A DNA stretch of 64,000 nucleotides. Origin: Rehmannia glutinosa. Taxonomy: Eukaryota; Streptophyta; Magnoliopsida; Lamiales; Orobanchaceae. Positions 1 through 10,837 of this stretch are shown here, one piece after another. The position numbers and the translations under genes were made by a program. Positions within the stretch are counted from its first letter, which is position 1. The number at the start of each line of letters is the position of its first letter. The stretch is from the NCBI GenBank assembly GCA_016081115.2, contig CM071931.1, positions 15,786,317 through 15,850,316 on the forward strand, written 5' to 3'. The notes under the pieces were generated by a model. It was not told the origin of the DNA, did not search any database, and saw only the letters and a program-made list of their open reading frames with translations.

Positions 1-810
1 TGTTTAGAGCGATGAGAAAACAGAATCCCTTTAATCCTTGCAAGCTCGGCCCTTTATAATAATTGGACTCATGTGCTCCGTGATTAAATTAAACTATTTA
101 TATTTTTAAACAAAGATAAACTGAAAGTGATCAAATTTTAATTTAAACTGAAAATAAGATCACAGTGTTGTATCATTTAAATGATTGAATCACAATCTAT
201 ATTCATCTACTATGACCATATATACGAGAAAATGGAAAAACAAAAATGTACGTAAAAAACAAATAATACATAATATAATATAATATTATTACCAAACTAA
301 TTGTATATTGCAATGACTAATATATAATTTTTTGGCATTTAAAGAATCACTTAATTAATTGTGCTAGTTTTATTAATCAAAAGTATTCAATAAATATATC
401 TTCCAATTATATAGATAGATTGTTTAGATTGTGTAGATAGAAGCTTTAACTCTTCGATTATTGTTACTTTTTTAATTATAATAAGTTGTATAGATAGAGT
501 CTTTAATTTTATCAAAACTATAGATAGCATAAAATCATTGATTTTTGGATTATTTGATATCTTTAAGATTATATATATAATATAAGGTTTCCACATGGAT
601 AAATATGAAGCCGCCATATGGGGACTGAGAGAAAAGGAGTTGAGAATAGCATATTAATTTTCAAGCATATATTGTAGGTTTTATAAGGCAAATGATAACA
701 ACTAAAAAACACGAAGCAATCACCCGTACAATAGATATAACATCATTTTTAGAATAGAAAATATATTCCATATAAACGATAACACTGCTTGAATCAAGAT
801 AAGATTACGG
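1..810. other. AT-rich intergenic spacer
   Basis: Very AT-rich sequence with no reading frame that resembles a protein. The only open frame (minus, about 390-617) has a low-complexity Ile/Lys-rich translation, as expected by chance in AT-rich DNA. I see no repeat pair or RNA gene here. Confidence 0.6.
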
Positions 811-1579
811 GGTTATTGATTTTTTAAGATTTAACCTATAGGCACTTTGTTGGTTTGGTGCACGACATTTCGTAGAGTTACCAATTTAGTATCCATACAT
901 AACATTTTTTATAAATTGATAGCTATTCACTTTTAAGGACAAAAATGCCCCAAAGTTTTTTTTTTAATTTTTGTTAAAACGTTAAGTTTTAATTAGAATT
1001 ATTAAAATTAAAAAAAATCTTAATTAAGAAATATCTTATTATCATCTTATTTAAATTATTAAAATATTAATTGTAAAAATAAAATTTTAATTAATTATTT
1101 TAAAGTTCGATTAAAAAACTAATTAAATATTAATATAACAATCAAAAAATTGCTATCCTTTTCTTATTTACTATCTTAATTTTATTTTTAAAATTATTTA
1201 ATTTTCATTTTAAATTTTAAAATTATTAACTAAACTGATTCTTCTTTTTGATTAATTAAATTTTAATTTATGTTTATTAATTAACTAATTTAATGTAATT
1301 AATTTTATTTTTTCTAAAACTTTATTAATATTTTTAGAAACGTCTTCATATTTTTTATTAATTAAATTAGTTAAAATTTTAATTGATTTTTGTAATTTAA
1401 ATAAGTATATTAAAAATTTATTTTGAGTATATTTATGTTTTTTGAGGGCATTTTCGTCTTTAAAAGTAAATAGTTACCAATTTATAAAAAATGTGAAGAT
1501 GAAGTCTAAATTGAACTCGAAATGTCGATTCTATACTAAGAAAGTCTTTTATAGGTCAGATTAAAAAAAATCAATAGCC
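811..1579. mobile_element. Non-autonomous DNA transposon with long terminal inverted repeats
   Basis: The left end (about 811-951) and the reverse complement of the right end (about 1446-1579) align over roughly 135-140 bases with scattered mismatches. Shared blocks are the outer GGYTATTGATTTTTT, the central GACATTTCG, CATTTTTTATAAATTG, and the inner end AAAATGCCC. The interior is AT-rich and non-coding. Long TIRs around a short non-coding core fit a MULE-type MITE or other non-autonomous TIR element. Flanking target duplications are not convincing: AGATTACGG on the left against AGAATTATA on the right, so the superfamily is not settled. It lies about 375 bp downstream of the secreted-repeat gene. 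Confidence 0.65.
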
Positions 1580-1954
1580 AGAATTATATTACAAACTTTG
1601 TTTTTTTGAGAAATATATTACAAACTTGAACAGAAAAGCATTACAAAAAAAAAAAAAAACCACTGCAAATAAAATCTTGACTTATCACAATTAGATAGAC
1701 TCCTCTTCAAACTCAAATAAAAAACAAATCTCCAACTAAATACAAACCACAGGATGACAAATTATTATAAATTTGTCATGTGATTAACTTACAAATAAAA
1801 TCACCATTCACAAGATAAATATAAGATAACACTTACCCTGTAATTAATACTCTTAATATAAATAAGCTTCGTTATTCCGCAAAAACCACAATTACTGGAA
1901 AATTAATCACTCGAAAAGTAGGGAGATAAATGTAGAGGAAAAAGAAAGAGTTTA
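1580..1954. other. Spacer and probable 3' flank of the secreted-repeat gene
   Basis: AT-rich non-coding sequence with a 15-base A run at about 1645-1659. It should hold the 3' UTR and polyadenylation signal of the minus-strand gene at 1955-2410, but no single signal stands out. Confidence 0.4.
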
Positions 1955-2410
1955 TCAGAAATTTGCCGCAGTCAATGAGCCTGCCTTATCTAGCGAGCCA
2001 CTAGCCACACCAGGTAGCGACCTAACCCCTTTTTGCGAGCCCTCCAATGTCTCGTGTCCCGCCTGTAACAGACGGCGTCCCCTCGTAGGCTCTCTGTTTA
2101 ATAAGGCTACCAGGTTCAGCGCGGTAGCTACCCAACCACGCGGTTTCGCAACCCCATTCACAGTGACCCACAAGGGAATTCCACGACTCGACTGTAATAG
2201 GTGACGTCCCCCTGTCATTGAGCCTGCCTCTTTTAGTGATCTATCAGCCCCACCAGGCATCTTCCCAACCCCATTAAGCGAGCCCTTTAAGGCACCATCA
2301 TGACCCGCCTGTAACAAGTGGCGCGCGGCTTCACATTTTTGGTTGCATGCGATGATGGCTATCACAACAAGAATCAAAGTGCATGTGTACTTAATTCCTC
2401 TTGTCGCCAT
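1955..2410 (-). CDS. Small secreted protein with three RHLLQ-type repeats (possible peptide precursor)
   Basis: An uninterrupted 151-residue frame on the minus strand. Residues 1 to about 28 form a clear signal peptide: basic start MATRGIK, hydrophobic core TLILVVIAIIA, small residues before A29. The rest is built of three imperfect repeats starting at R30 (RHLLQAGHDGA), R69 (RHLLQSS) and R112 (RRLLQAGHE), so 39 and 43 residues apart. A second conserved block follows in each (LNGVGKMPGG, VNGVAKPRG, KGVRSLPG), and units 1 and 3 also share AGS near their ends. There is no Cys after the signal peptide and no membrane segment. A TATA box lies about 160 bp upstream. The local GC content is well above its surroundings, as expected of a maintained gene. 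I recognise no named family. The repeat design and basic RH/RR boundaries suggest a precursor cut into several peptides, which is inference; a structural wall or defence protein is the alternative. Confidence 0.72.
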   Translation of the reverse strand: MATRGIKYTCTLILVVIAIIACNQKCEAARHLLQAGHDGALKGSLNGVGKMPGGADRSLKEAGSMTGGRHLLQSSRGIPLWVTVNGVAKPRGWVATALNLVALLNREPTRGRRLLQAGHETLEGSQKGVRSLPGVASGSLDKAGSLTAANF

Positions 2411-2568
2411 GATTTTTTCTAATAAATGAATTGATGTTTGATAAATGAATTTGTTGTTTGATGAATACTGAAAATGGTATCAAAATGGAAAGTGTTTTTC
2501 CTTTTCTTTCTAAGAGAAAGTAGGACTTTTATTTTTAGGATGAAGAAATAATGGTACATTTTGGGTGG

Positions 2569-2577
2569 TATTTATAG
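2569..2577 (-). promoter_or_regulatory. TATA box of the secreted-repeat gene
   Basis: The plus strand reads TATTTATAG, so the minus strand reads CTATAAATA, a near-perfect plant TATA box. It lies about 160 bp before the ATG at 2410, giving a likely 5' UTR of about 130 bp. Confidence 0.6.
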
Positions 2578-3416
2578 TTCCGTATCCAATAAATAACACA
2601 CAGTTTGGTTCGTTGGGAGTATGAAATAAGATTAGTTAGAAAAATGTGGTGCTGATATTTTTTAAACCATTTTTTTTTAACTTCAAATAATATGCCTGAT
2701 CAACGCGGTGTATTAATTATGCCCCAAATATACATATATAGTTTATGTTGATAAGCTTGCACGTCCAAGCTATAGTTGTTCATTAATTAAGCTTCCAAGA
2801 TATGGGAATAAACCCGCACGTCTCTCCACTCAACTAGTCTTCTTGCCTTGAGGTGGGACTTAAGACAAGACGTGGGACAAAGATATATAAAGAAAAAGTC
2901 ATGTTGGACATAAGTTTCAAGGGGTTTAATAACATATTTGTTGTCAGTCGCGTTCGTATTTCAAAGAGAATCACTTTTGATTTGTAAGGATCGGAATAAA
3001 AGATTTTTCTTACATTTGATTATTTCTTCTTTTTGAAACATTTATCTCTAAACATGTAATTATTTGTATATTTTTCTGAAAAATAAAACCCTCTTCCTAA
3101 TTTAGGGGAAAAAACACTGCAATTATTTTTAAAATAACCTACATTATAGAATTCATTGTAGAAATTTAAGGGGAATTCACATAATGTGTGAAATATACTA
3201 TCTAATATGTTGAACTTATACTTGACAGATAATATATGCAAAATTACAAATTTATGGCATCTATTGATAGATATAAGACATATATGCCTTCACAGGTTTT
3301 CTTGTCATAAGTTATATCAACAATTTTTGTTGTGATAAACCATATTATTTTATTATATATATTTCGACACTAAATATCCATAAAGAGTTTGATTGCAATT
3401 TGTAGGTCACCATTTA
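2578..3416. other. Intergenic region between two divergent genes
   Basis: Non-coding. It separates the minus-strand secreted-repeat gene from the plus-strand FAR1-like relic and would hold both promoters. An ACGTGGG element (G-box/ABRE-like core) lies at about 2870-2876. The minus-strand open frame at about 3020-3241 looks like chance. Confidence 0.4.
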
Positions 3417-4433
3417 ATGGAACAAAATTACCCTTTATCCCCAGAAGAAGACAATAGAAATGATGTTACAGGTATGTAATGTTTTTTTCTTTTAGAAAGT
3501 AATTATGATGATAATTGACTATTTTAATTCACTGGGATGTTTGTTTTTGCAGACTTGGAGGAAGATAATGGTGATGAAATTGAAGATACAAATAGGCTTC
3601 AGGAGTAATGTGTAGTTCCAGAATCAGAACATGATGAGGTACTATCTGAGAAATCAATTGTAGAGCAATTGGAGAGTAGATTAGCAGTTGGCCAAGTCAT
3701 GAAAAGTGTTGAAGATGCATATTTATTATATTGTAACTATGCACATGCAAAAGGTTTTAGTGTTAAGAAGGGGGATCAACGTTATTTTCCTCATAGTAAG
3801 GAACTCCAAGCAAAAGAATTTAAATGTTCTTGTGAAGGTGTTAAAGATGAACGACGTTCAAACGATAGATTGCCGATCTATCAAAAGCTGATAACTAGAA
3901 CTAAATGCAAGGCAAGACTTAGAATTGGAAGGGGAAAAGGGGAAGAGTGGAAAGTGACTAGATTTGTAATGGAGCATAACCATGAAATGGTTGATGTTGA
4001 TCAATCACATTTGTTGAGATCATTGCACAATATATCCCATGCTCAGAAATCAACTTTAGAAGCAATAGTGAATGCTGGAATATCTATTGCTAATGTTGTT
4101 TCGTATATGGAAAATGAAGCACATGGACCACAAAATTTGGGATTTATTCGAAAAGATGCATATAATTACTTTATGATCGTCTAAGAAAACATACCAAAGT
4201 TGAGAATGGAGATGAATCTGCTTTACTCCAATATTTCATAAATAAGTCGAACAATGAGGCTTTTTTTATTGGAGTGTGCAAGTGGATGATGATAATAGGA
4301 TAATGAATTAATTCTTTAGGGATTACAGATGCTGGGTTGATTATGAATATTTTGGAGATGTTCTATCAGTTGATACCACCTATCGCACAAATAGATATAA
4401 TTTGATATGTGCTCCTTTTGTTGGTAGTAGTAA
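3417..4433 (+). pseudogene. FAR1-related (MULE transposase-like) gene, 5' portion
   Basis: Exon 1 (3417-3471) begins MEQNYPLSPEED and ends at a good donor (G|GTATGT). Exon 2 opens at 3553 after TTTTTGCAG. The frame continues across the intron but hits TAA at 3606-3608. Beyond it comes a typical FAR1 DNA-binding region: GQVMKSVEDAYLLYCNYA, then the zinc-ligand set KCSC, TKC and HNH (about 3680-3990). A linker follows (ISHAQKSTLEAIVNAGIS), then GPQNLGFIRKDAYNYF. Near 4170 a missing base shifts the frame, and a second shift comes near 4260. The start of the MULE domain is then readable (YRCWVDYEYFGDVL, SVDTTYRTN with the first catalytic Asp, LICAPFVG) until it stops abruptly at about 4425-4433. 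The rest resumes at 10838. FAR1/FRS proteins are nuclear transcription regulators derived from Mutator-like transposases. Confidence 0.88.
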
Positions 4434-5864
4434 GGTGCACATGAACCCTAATCATATTAAAAATTTACATCAATGATGTAAACAATACATTTTCATTTGA
4501 AGAAAAATATGCAACATCAAATACTTGTATTTTACGAAATAAAATGAAATAGGAGAACCATAGTAAAAACATTTTGGATTTATAAACTCGTCCCAGAAAA
4601 TTTAAATGAAATTGTCATAGAATCAGATGAAACTCCATTGATCATTATCTTGTTTTTTTTGGTGAATATTACTATCTTCTACTTTTTTTTTTCTTTGTGA
4701 AACTCTTACAAATGTCATTAATGAAACTTGAATGTCACTCTTACTCTATAGTTCCATGATTATGATGATATCATCTTTAAAATTTTAATAATAAGCAAAC
4801 GTACATTAAAAAGTATTATTTTATATAGTTGAATATATAATAGACTTACATATATTGTGGAAATTTTGAGTAAAATTGATATAATCAAGGGTCTTAAATA
4901 CCGAATTATATATGTAGGACGATCAATTCTATTCAAATTCTTCATTTAAAATGTTTTGCAATGATGAAGAAGCCCTTTAACTTTTAAATCATACTTCAAT
5001 TGTTCTATTTCATTATATTTTTATGATATATTATTTTGTCTCAATAATTCTATAATTATGCTAATATCAATTTTAATATTGAATAATATGAAACAAACAC
5101 ATTAAAAGAATATAGTTCTATTAGGAATATAAAATTATACAAGAGGGATTGCCTCACCACTAAACTTTCCCTACGTACCCTCCATCTCGGTGGTTTCTTT
5201 CTCAATATTTACCTCCGAAATATCTTCGTTCTGAATTTGCAATGAATTCAACATCCAATATCATACCCTTAAATAGTTCACTACTAATATTGCATATAAT
5301 AATAATGAATAATACTCATCATTTGCTATTGTTAGGCCTTGAAATAGACCTAGACTTATTATTTTCCTCTTTTCATTAAAATACTAATTTGGATTATTTC
5401 CATATGCCTTTCTCTCTCTATTAATTTTTAAATCCAATTACTTACTGGACTGACTTTTTTTCTTTTTTAGAATGTAATTTTTTAAAATTCTGAATAATGT
5501 TATATGTAGTTGCATATGTTTACAATTTTATAAATTATTTATTCTTTACATAATCACAAGGAAATCACAAACGAATTAAATTTGTCTATATATATATCAT
5601 CTTATGATATTTGTTTTTTTTTACCAAAAACGAGTTAGAAACCTTGTAAAAAAAAAATCCCAAATTCATAACAATTACAAGTTATCAAGTTGATAAAAAA
5701 AAAAAAAAAAAAGGAATCTGTTATAAGGCTTTAACCACTCCAATCCCTTTCATACACTCATTACTGACTCTCAATAAGTAATCGGATTTTCACTCATCAT
5801 CTACAAAGATTAATATTAAGATTAACAAGATCATGCACATCTATTGCTTATCCGAAAGAGACCA

Positions 5865-6300
5865 TAGGAAACATTCAAGCATATCAGATGGGAAACATGC
5901 AGACCTGGAGTGTGATCAAGAAGTTCCTTCAGCTTTCTTTGGCTTATCGAGTGCCCTTCTTGGAACAAATCCTCAACTATCTGATTGAGAACCTCAACTT
6001 TAATTCATCTCGGCATGTCGTCTAACGCCAATAGCATCATACATAACAATCAAACTAAACCCCAAACAAATAATCAAAGAACCCCATGACAAATAGCTAC
6101 AGAAGTTGTCAATGCAATGCACAATGCATAATGTGAAGGAAGCATTCCAGTTTCCACCAGAAACAAACATAATCCTGAAATCCCATTTCCTCTCCATACA
6201 AAAATTCAAGAAAACTTTCATCGATTGCGCAACAGCCCAAGATACAAACCCGATAAAAAAGTCAAGTTTGCCGCTAGTATAGCCACAAAAGGGCATATTT
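5865..6300 (-). pseudogene. DUF212 (VanZ/acid-phosphatase-related) gene relic
   Basis: The minus-strand translation starts with FIGFVSWAVAQSMKVFLNF, then RKWDFRIMFVSGG. A small insertion shifts the frame, after which GGMLPSHYALCIALTTSVA can be read, matching the family signature GGMPSSHSA. A second shift restores CLGFSLIVMYDAIGVRRHA, and a third (after the stop at 6000) leads to EVLNQIVEDLF and SQRKLKELLDHTPG. This order matches the plant DUF212 proteins, integral membrane proteins distantly tied to acid phosphatase/haloperoxidase, close to the Arabidopsis At3g61770 type. At least three frameshifts make it non-functional. No introns interrupt the piece, so it may be a captured exon or a retrocopy. 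It lies 0.7 kb from the hexokinase relic on the same strand. Confidence 0.8.
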
Positions 6301-7002
6301 TAACCTTGGTTGTTCTCATCTTATAATCTCATGAAACAATATCTTTTAACTTATAAAGACTCGAAAAGGAGCCAGCTCTGTATTCTTTAGAGATTGAAGA
6401 GGAGAATCTTTGTGAGGCTGGTTAAACAAAGGGGTGTCCATGTCAAGATGGAAGAGTAGTAGATGTGATTGTCAAGAAACCAAACCTTTAGGACTGTGGA
6501 TGCAAATTTTATGCGTTTAAACGCAATTATCAAGATGAATAATTTTTCACTCTAGACAGAGAATATAACGCTAAACAGTCATATGCTCAAGTCTATGAAG
6601 AACATCGAGAACTCGAGTTAGAAAATAACATAGATCATTTCCCTTGAAGACAACTTGTAATAGCAATATTAATTAGGGATAATTACAAATAAAAAACACC
6701 CTGAGGTTCGGGCTAAGACCAACTAAACTAAGGTCCACGCCAGTGAAGTGGAGTGTACTAAAAGGGTTGTCATTTTTATTTAGTTGAATAAATTTTTTTT
6801 TTTGCATGATTTCTGAGGACAGAAATGACACCAAAAGGAAGGTGAAATCAGTTTATATAAACGACATGTTAATTTCTTGAATACAACATGAAATAAAATT
6901 CTCAGGCAACAAAACAGCTTTCATACAGAACTCACAGTTAATATATACCGTTGGTAACATCCTATATGAAATAAAAAAAATGTTGCTTAAAAGAAAGATT
7001 AT

Positions 7003-7410
7003 GCCATGTCATTAATAGAGAATCCCTTTGTACACCTAATAAGAGTTCCAGACTTAATGAAGTTATGCATGAGAGGGAATGAGAAAATGAAACCTATTTC
7101 CATCGTGCTTCCAAATGATGAAATATTTGTTCTTCTTCAGCAACAGAATTTGCAAGTTTCGCCGTATGTAATCCGAAAGTGCCTGGTATCCTTTGTGCTT
7201 GAGTATTCCGTGATCTCGTAAAAATGGATCAAATATATGAGTTAAAAATAATTGCTAACATCTGAAAGTCTCACTAATCAATTCTGGGGGTATTAATGCC
7301 TCAACAAACTCACGAGGAACAATACCTCCTTTTCTGCCTCCTACTTGGACTCGCAACACTCGGAAGTTTGTGCCGCCAATATCAAGCGGGTAACTCATAA
7401 AAGACTCCTT
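7003..7410 (-). pseudogene. Hexokinase gene relic (two exon pieces)
   Basis: On the minus strand, about 7410-7265 reads YPLDIGGTNFRVLRVQVGG followed by REFVEALIPPELI, the hexokinase glucose/ATP-binding start (canonical LDLGGTNFRVLRVQ). After an intron-like gap, about 7170-7003 reads AKLANSVAEEEQIF in one frame. A shift then gives GFIFSFPLMHNFIKSGTLIR and CTKGFSIND, the counterpart of the canonical FTFSFPVMQTSINSGTLIRW. Only about 110 of some 500 residues are present, with no downstream catalytic region. Hexokinase phosphorylates hexoses in the cytosol or at mitochondria and acts as a sugar sensor; this relic cannot do so. Confidence 0.82.
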
Positions 7411-10241
7411 TCTAGTCACTGAGATGGAGATAAGGCGAAAGAGACAAATGTTTTAGCTATCATCGTTGAAGAACAAAAAAATAAAGAGAAAATAAATGTG
7501 AATTACAAACTACATCTTCCTTAGAGAAAGCTTAGTTAGAAAATCTGAAAAAAAATAAAAAGATATGGAAAAATAAGAATTGTAACTCAAAATAAAAAAC
7601 TAAGAAACTCAACAATCCTTTTCCAAAAAAAAAGTTACAACCCTTTGCCCCAACTCAAAACCATCAAAATTCATGTCATCAACAAACAATATTAAAAAAT
7701 AATCAATACCGGAACGTGCAGAGTCTTTTGCATTGAGTCTCCTTGTATTCCTCATGTTCTTGTTCTAGAATTCTCCCAATACATTTAGAAATTTATGCTA
7801 AATCGTAAATTATAATTTTGGCAATGAAATCAAATACAATAGATCTGCACTAACTTTCTAATGAAATCAAACACTATGGAGGATTGTACTCATGAGTTGG
7901 ATTGCATGTATGTAAATATCTTGAGTAAGGACTGAAACAGAATAGTCCTTTAAAATAAAGGACTAAATTTCTGAAGCACAAACATAATGTTTCGACATAG
8001 ATAATTTCAAGTCATAAAATTTTTTAAGGATCGGTTATCACTTATCAGTTTCACATGCATATGATGAATTAGTATAATATTTTATATAAACAAACTTCGA
8101 TTTCTTAGTTTCCAAACAAATATAAAGATACAAAACAAATCCGAGCAAGAAGATTTTGCATCAAATCAAAAGGAAAGAAAAACACTTAATATCAACCTTA
8201 AACGAAGAAAAACATGTGTTTAAAAAGAATCCAAAACTTCACTAACCAATTGACATCTACAATCTTAAATTACCTCACACAAAGAACATAAATCCATCCA
8301 ACCAACCTCTGCTCTTAATGATATTTTCACTTCCAATAAAAACTCTTGAGCGAAATACCACGAAAAATAGAGTGAAATTCGTTTATTCATTATCAATTTT
8401 AATGGTTTCGATTAGACAGAAAATTGTCCTATGATAGAGACAATCGTTACGACTCTGTTTGTTTTTGTCTTTTGAGTGTCTTGTGCAATGTGTGTTATAT
8501 AAGATTATTGTAATTACGTATTTGTCATTAAAAATAATTAAACAAAAAACAGGTGATAAACCTCATTCAATTATACCCAATCGTGAAACTATAGAAAATT
8601 AAGCACGAAATATCTTACAAAGCAATTTAACAGATAGTTTCCATTCAATATTGGAGCCAAAAAGCTTATAGTTGAAAATCACTTACTTCACAATTCAATG
8701 CTTTTGCAATGGCGATGCCTCGTACATCGAGAACAATTGCGAGAAGAGTATCCATCGAGCAAGAGAACCACATAATATAAATATCTTGTTTAGTTGCTTA
8801 ACCTACAGAGCATAGTTATTCTAAAAACATCGAGTTGGAAAAATATCCATTTCATAAATAAGTAGAAAAACCAAATCGATGAAGGAATATTTGAAAGTAA
8901 TTACAACTGTGGAAAAACACAGACATACGCTTATGATAGTTTTTTAAGTTTTTATATAATTAAGCGTCTATATGTTCTTTTATCTAGTATTTCTAGAGCG
9001 AGAAAAAGTCGGTGAAGCTTGCTTTGCAACATCCTTACAATCATCCGGAAATGCATCAAAATAATTAAAAAGAACAAACAAATCACTTATAGACTTGTCA
9101 TGCATGAGGTGGTATATAGTTACAACCTTTCTGCTCCTAGACCTACACGAAATGAATGCTATGGAACACAAATCTCCCTGGCAAATATGACAAAATCAGT
9201 GGTGAAGGATATATCTCTACCGCTCCTAGACCTGTTCTTATCATTTGGATTTGGAGGGTTGATTTGACAACCTACATGAACTTGTCGAGACCTTTATTTC
9301 GCTAGTTTCCACTCAATTTGAGAAGCAAATGAACCCCCGACATGGACCCGTTGCAGATAAATCAAATTTTAATTGAATCATGCTCAAGTTTAATATAAAA
9401 AGATGAGCTAGAATCACATTTGAGTTAGATTCTTAGTAGAACAAAGTTAAACACAAATTAACTTTAAAACCAATACCTAAACAAACCAAAACCTTGTAGA
9501 ATACCATCTCTCCTAGAACAAAGAAATGAAGCACACATACAAGCAAGACGTGCCTTCCTTATATAACACCAAAACTCTCATGTCCGCTTTTCCAGTTGGC
9601 AGGCATATTCCCTTTCGAGTAAGCCAATATGCGAGAAATGCACAACCACTCAAAACCACAATATTGTAAAGCATAATAGAATTAATACATCTTCATAGAA
9701 ATGCACAATAAATGCCAACACACACTTAACTACCTATACACGCAGTAGGCTGTGAAGCCCCAAAACCTTCCTCAAATCCTTAAACATCAGCTATTAAAAA
9801 AAATCCATCAGAAGACAATGTTATAGAAAGCAACACATGACATACTATTAATAAATCACAATCATTAATTTGCAGGAATTATTTCACACACTCATATTAA
9901 ACAATTAAACAAACATTACAATTATACAATATAAAGTCCAAACTTAAAAATCAAATAAACTTGAAACCTGAAATTTAATTGAGTCTGTATCTCAGAAATT
10001 CGTAGTTTTTCTTGTCTAATAATGAATTATCAGCCTCAAAAGGTCATAAACAAAACAAACCCATCACCCAATCCAATAAATTAAAAATGTCACAAACTCA
10101 CAACCATTCACACTGCTTTTAACAGTTTTCAATTTTTAAACATGGCTTTGTTTTTAGAGCAAATAATCACATATTGATATATAAATAGAACTGGATTGGG
10201 TTGAACCAAACTTTATATATGAAAAATAAAAAAGAAATTAC

Positions 10242-10600
10242 TTAGGGTCAAGAATGTAAAACCAATTACTCCACATATTAGAAACCATGGGAGAATGTCT
10301 TCCTAAGAGTCCTGCCAATAAAATCCAAGGTCCAACCAACACATCTAAAACATGAACTTGAAGCCTGCAATTGGAAAACAATTGTACTTGAACATAATTG
10401 ATGAAAAAATTTATCTAAAAACATGGGGGAAATCTGATCTGTTTAATTACATATTCTCACCTTAGTTTTTGGGATGGAATCCCATAAAAATTTCGTTTAG
10501 CAAATCGAAGGAATCCCTTGCTGGTCCATTTCAGTTCGAAGATAGTGAAGCAATGAAGATGTTGTGAAGCAATGAAGATGTTGAAATCCCTTCTGTGTAT
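10242..10600 (-). pseudogene. Two exon-like segments of an unidentified gene
   Basis: On the minus strand an open segment ending FYGIPSQKLR reaches a donor at 10460 (AAG|GTGAGA). An acceptor at 10365-10366 (TTGCAG) opens a 123-base segment, 10242-10364, that stays in phase and reads LQVHVLDVLVGPWILLAGLL, then GRHSPMVSNMWSNWFYILD. It ends at a GTAATT donor. Correct phase across a plausible intron suggests real exons, but I recognise no family and see no good start codon. It may be the 5' end of the chimeric transcription unit carried by the insertion. A chance open frame is possible. Confidence 0.35.
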
Positions 10601-10801
10601 CTGAACAGACACGTGAGATGAGAGTGAGTTTTTTCTAACTGGACTGAAGAGGCGCGGGAGTAGAACCGGTCTGTATTAGGGATACGTATAATTAGGTTTG
10701 TCTAATTACCCTGTGTAATTCCTAATTTAACATTAAATTTTCCAGATATTAGGGGTATTTTAGGCAATCCAATTTTTTACATAAATATTCCCCTTTTAGG
10801 A

Positions 10802-10837
10802 TAGTAGTAGATAGTAGATAGATAGTAGATAGTAGAT
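10802..10837. repeat. TAGATAG-type microsatellite at insertion edge
   Basis: Short repeats of TAGTAG and TAGATAG directly before FAR1-like coding resumes. TAGTAGTA also occurs at the left edge (4425-4432), so the tract may have grown from a target-site duplication. Confidence 0.6.

Larger units (their letters stand above)
4434..10837. mobile_element. 6.4-kb insertion splitting the FAR1-like gene, carrying captured gene relics
   Basis: The FAR1-like coding sequence stops inside the MULE domain at about 4425-4433 and resumes with NHHKQNVMFG-type coding at 10838, so the DNA between is an insertion. TAGTAGTA occurs at both edges (4425-4432 and 10802-10809) and could be an 8-bp target duplication, but the right copy is the start of a TAGTAGATAGTAG microsatellite (10802-10837). 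No terminal inverted repeats are visible. Inside are minus-strand relics of a DUF212-type gene, of hexokinase and of unidentified exon-like segments. A further exon-like piece lies at about 8690-8755 (minus, ending at a GTAAGTG donor). Gene pieces of different origin in one orientation fit a Pack-type TIR element or Helitron. 4434-5860 and 7411-10240 are otherwise AT-rich, with nothing else I can name. Confidence 0.6.

Noticed and set aside
387..617. Minus-strand 76-residue open frame
   Set aside because: Ile/Lys-rich low-complexity translation in very AT-rich DNA; no family resemblance or promoter.
802..1588. 9-bp target duplication for the TIR element
   Set aside because: AGATTACGG and AGAATTATA match too poorly.
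9019..9267. Overlapping open frames on both strands at about 8980-9267
   Set aside because: No domain match on either strand; may be exon-like debris in the insertion but cannot be supported.
4425..10810. Firm classification of the 6.4-kb insertion as a hAT element from an 8-bp TAGTAGTA duplication
   Set aside because: The right copy lies in a TAGTAG microsatellite and no hAT-like inverted ends are visible.
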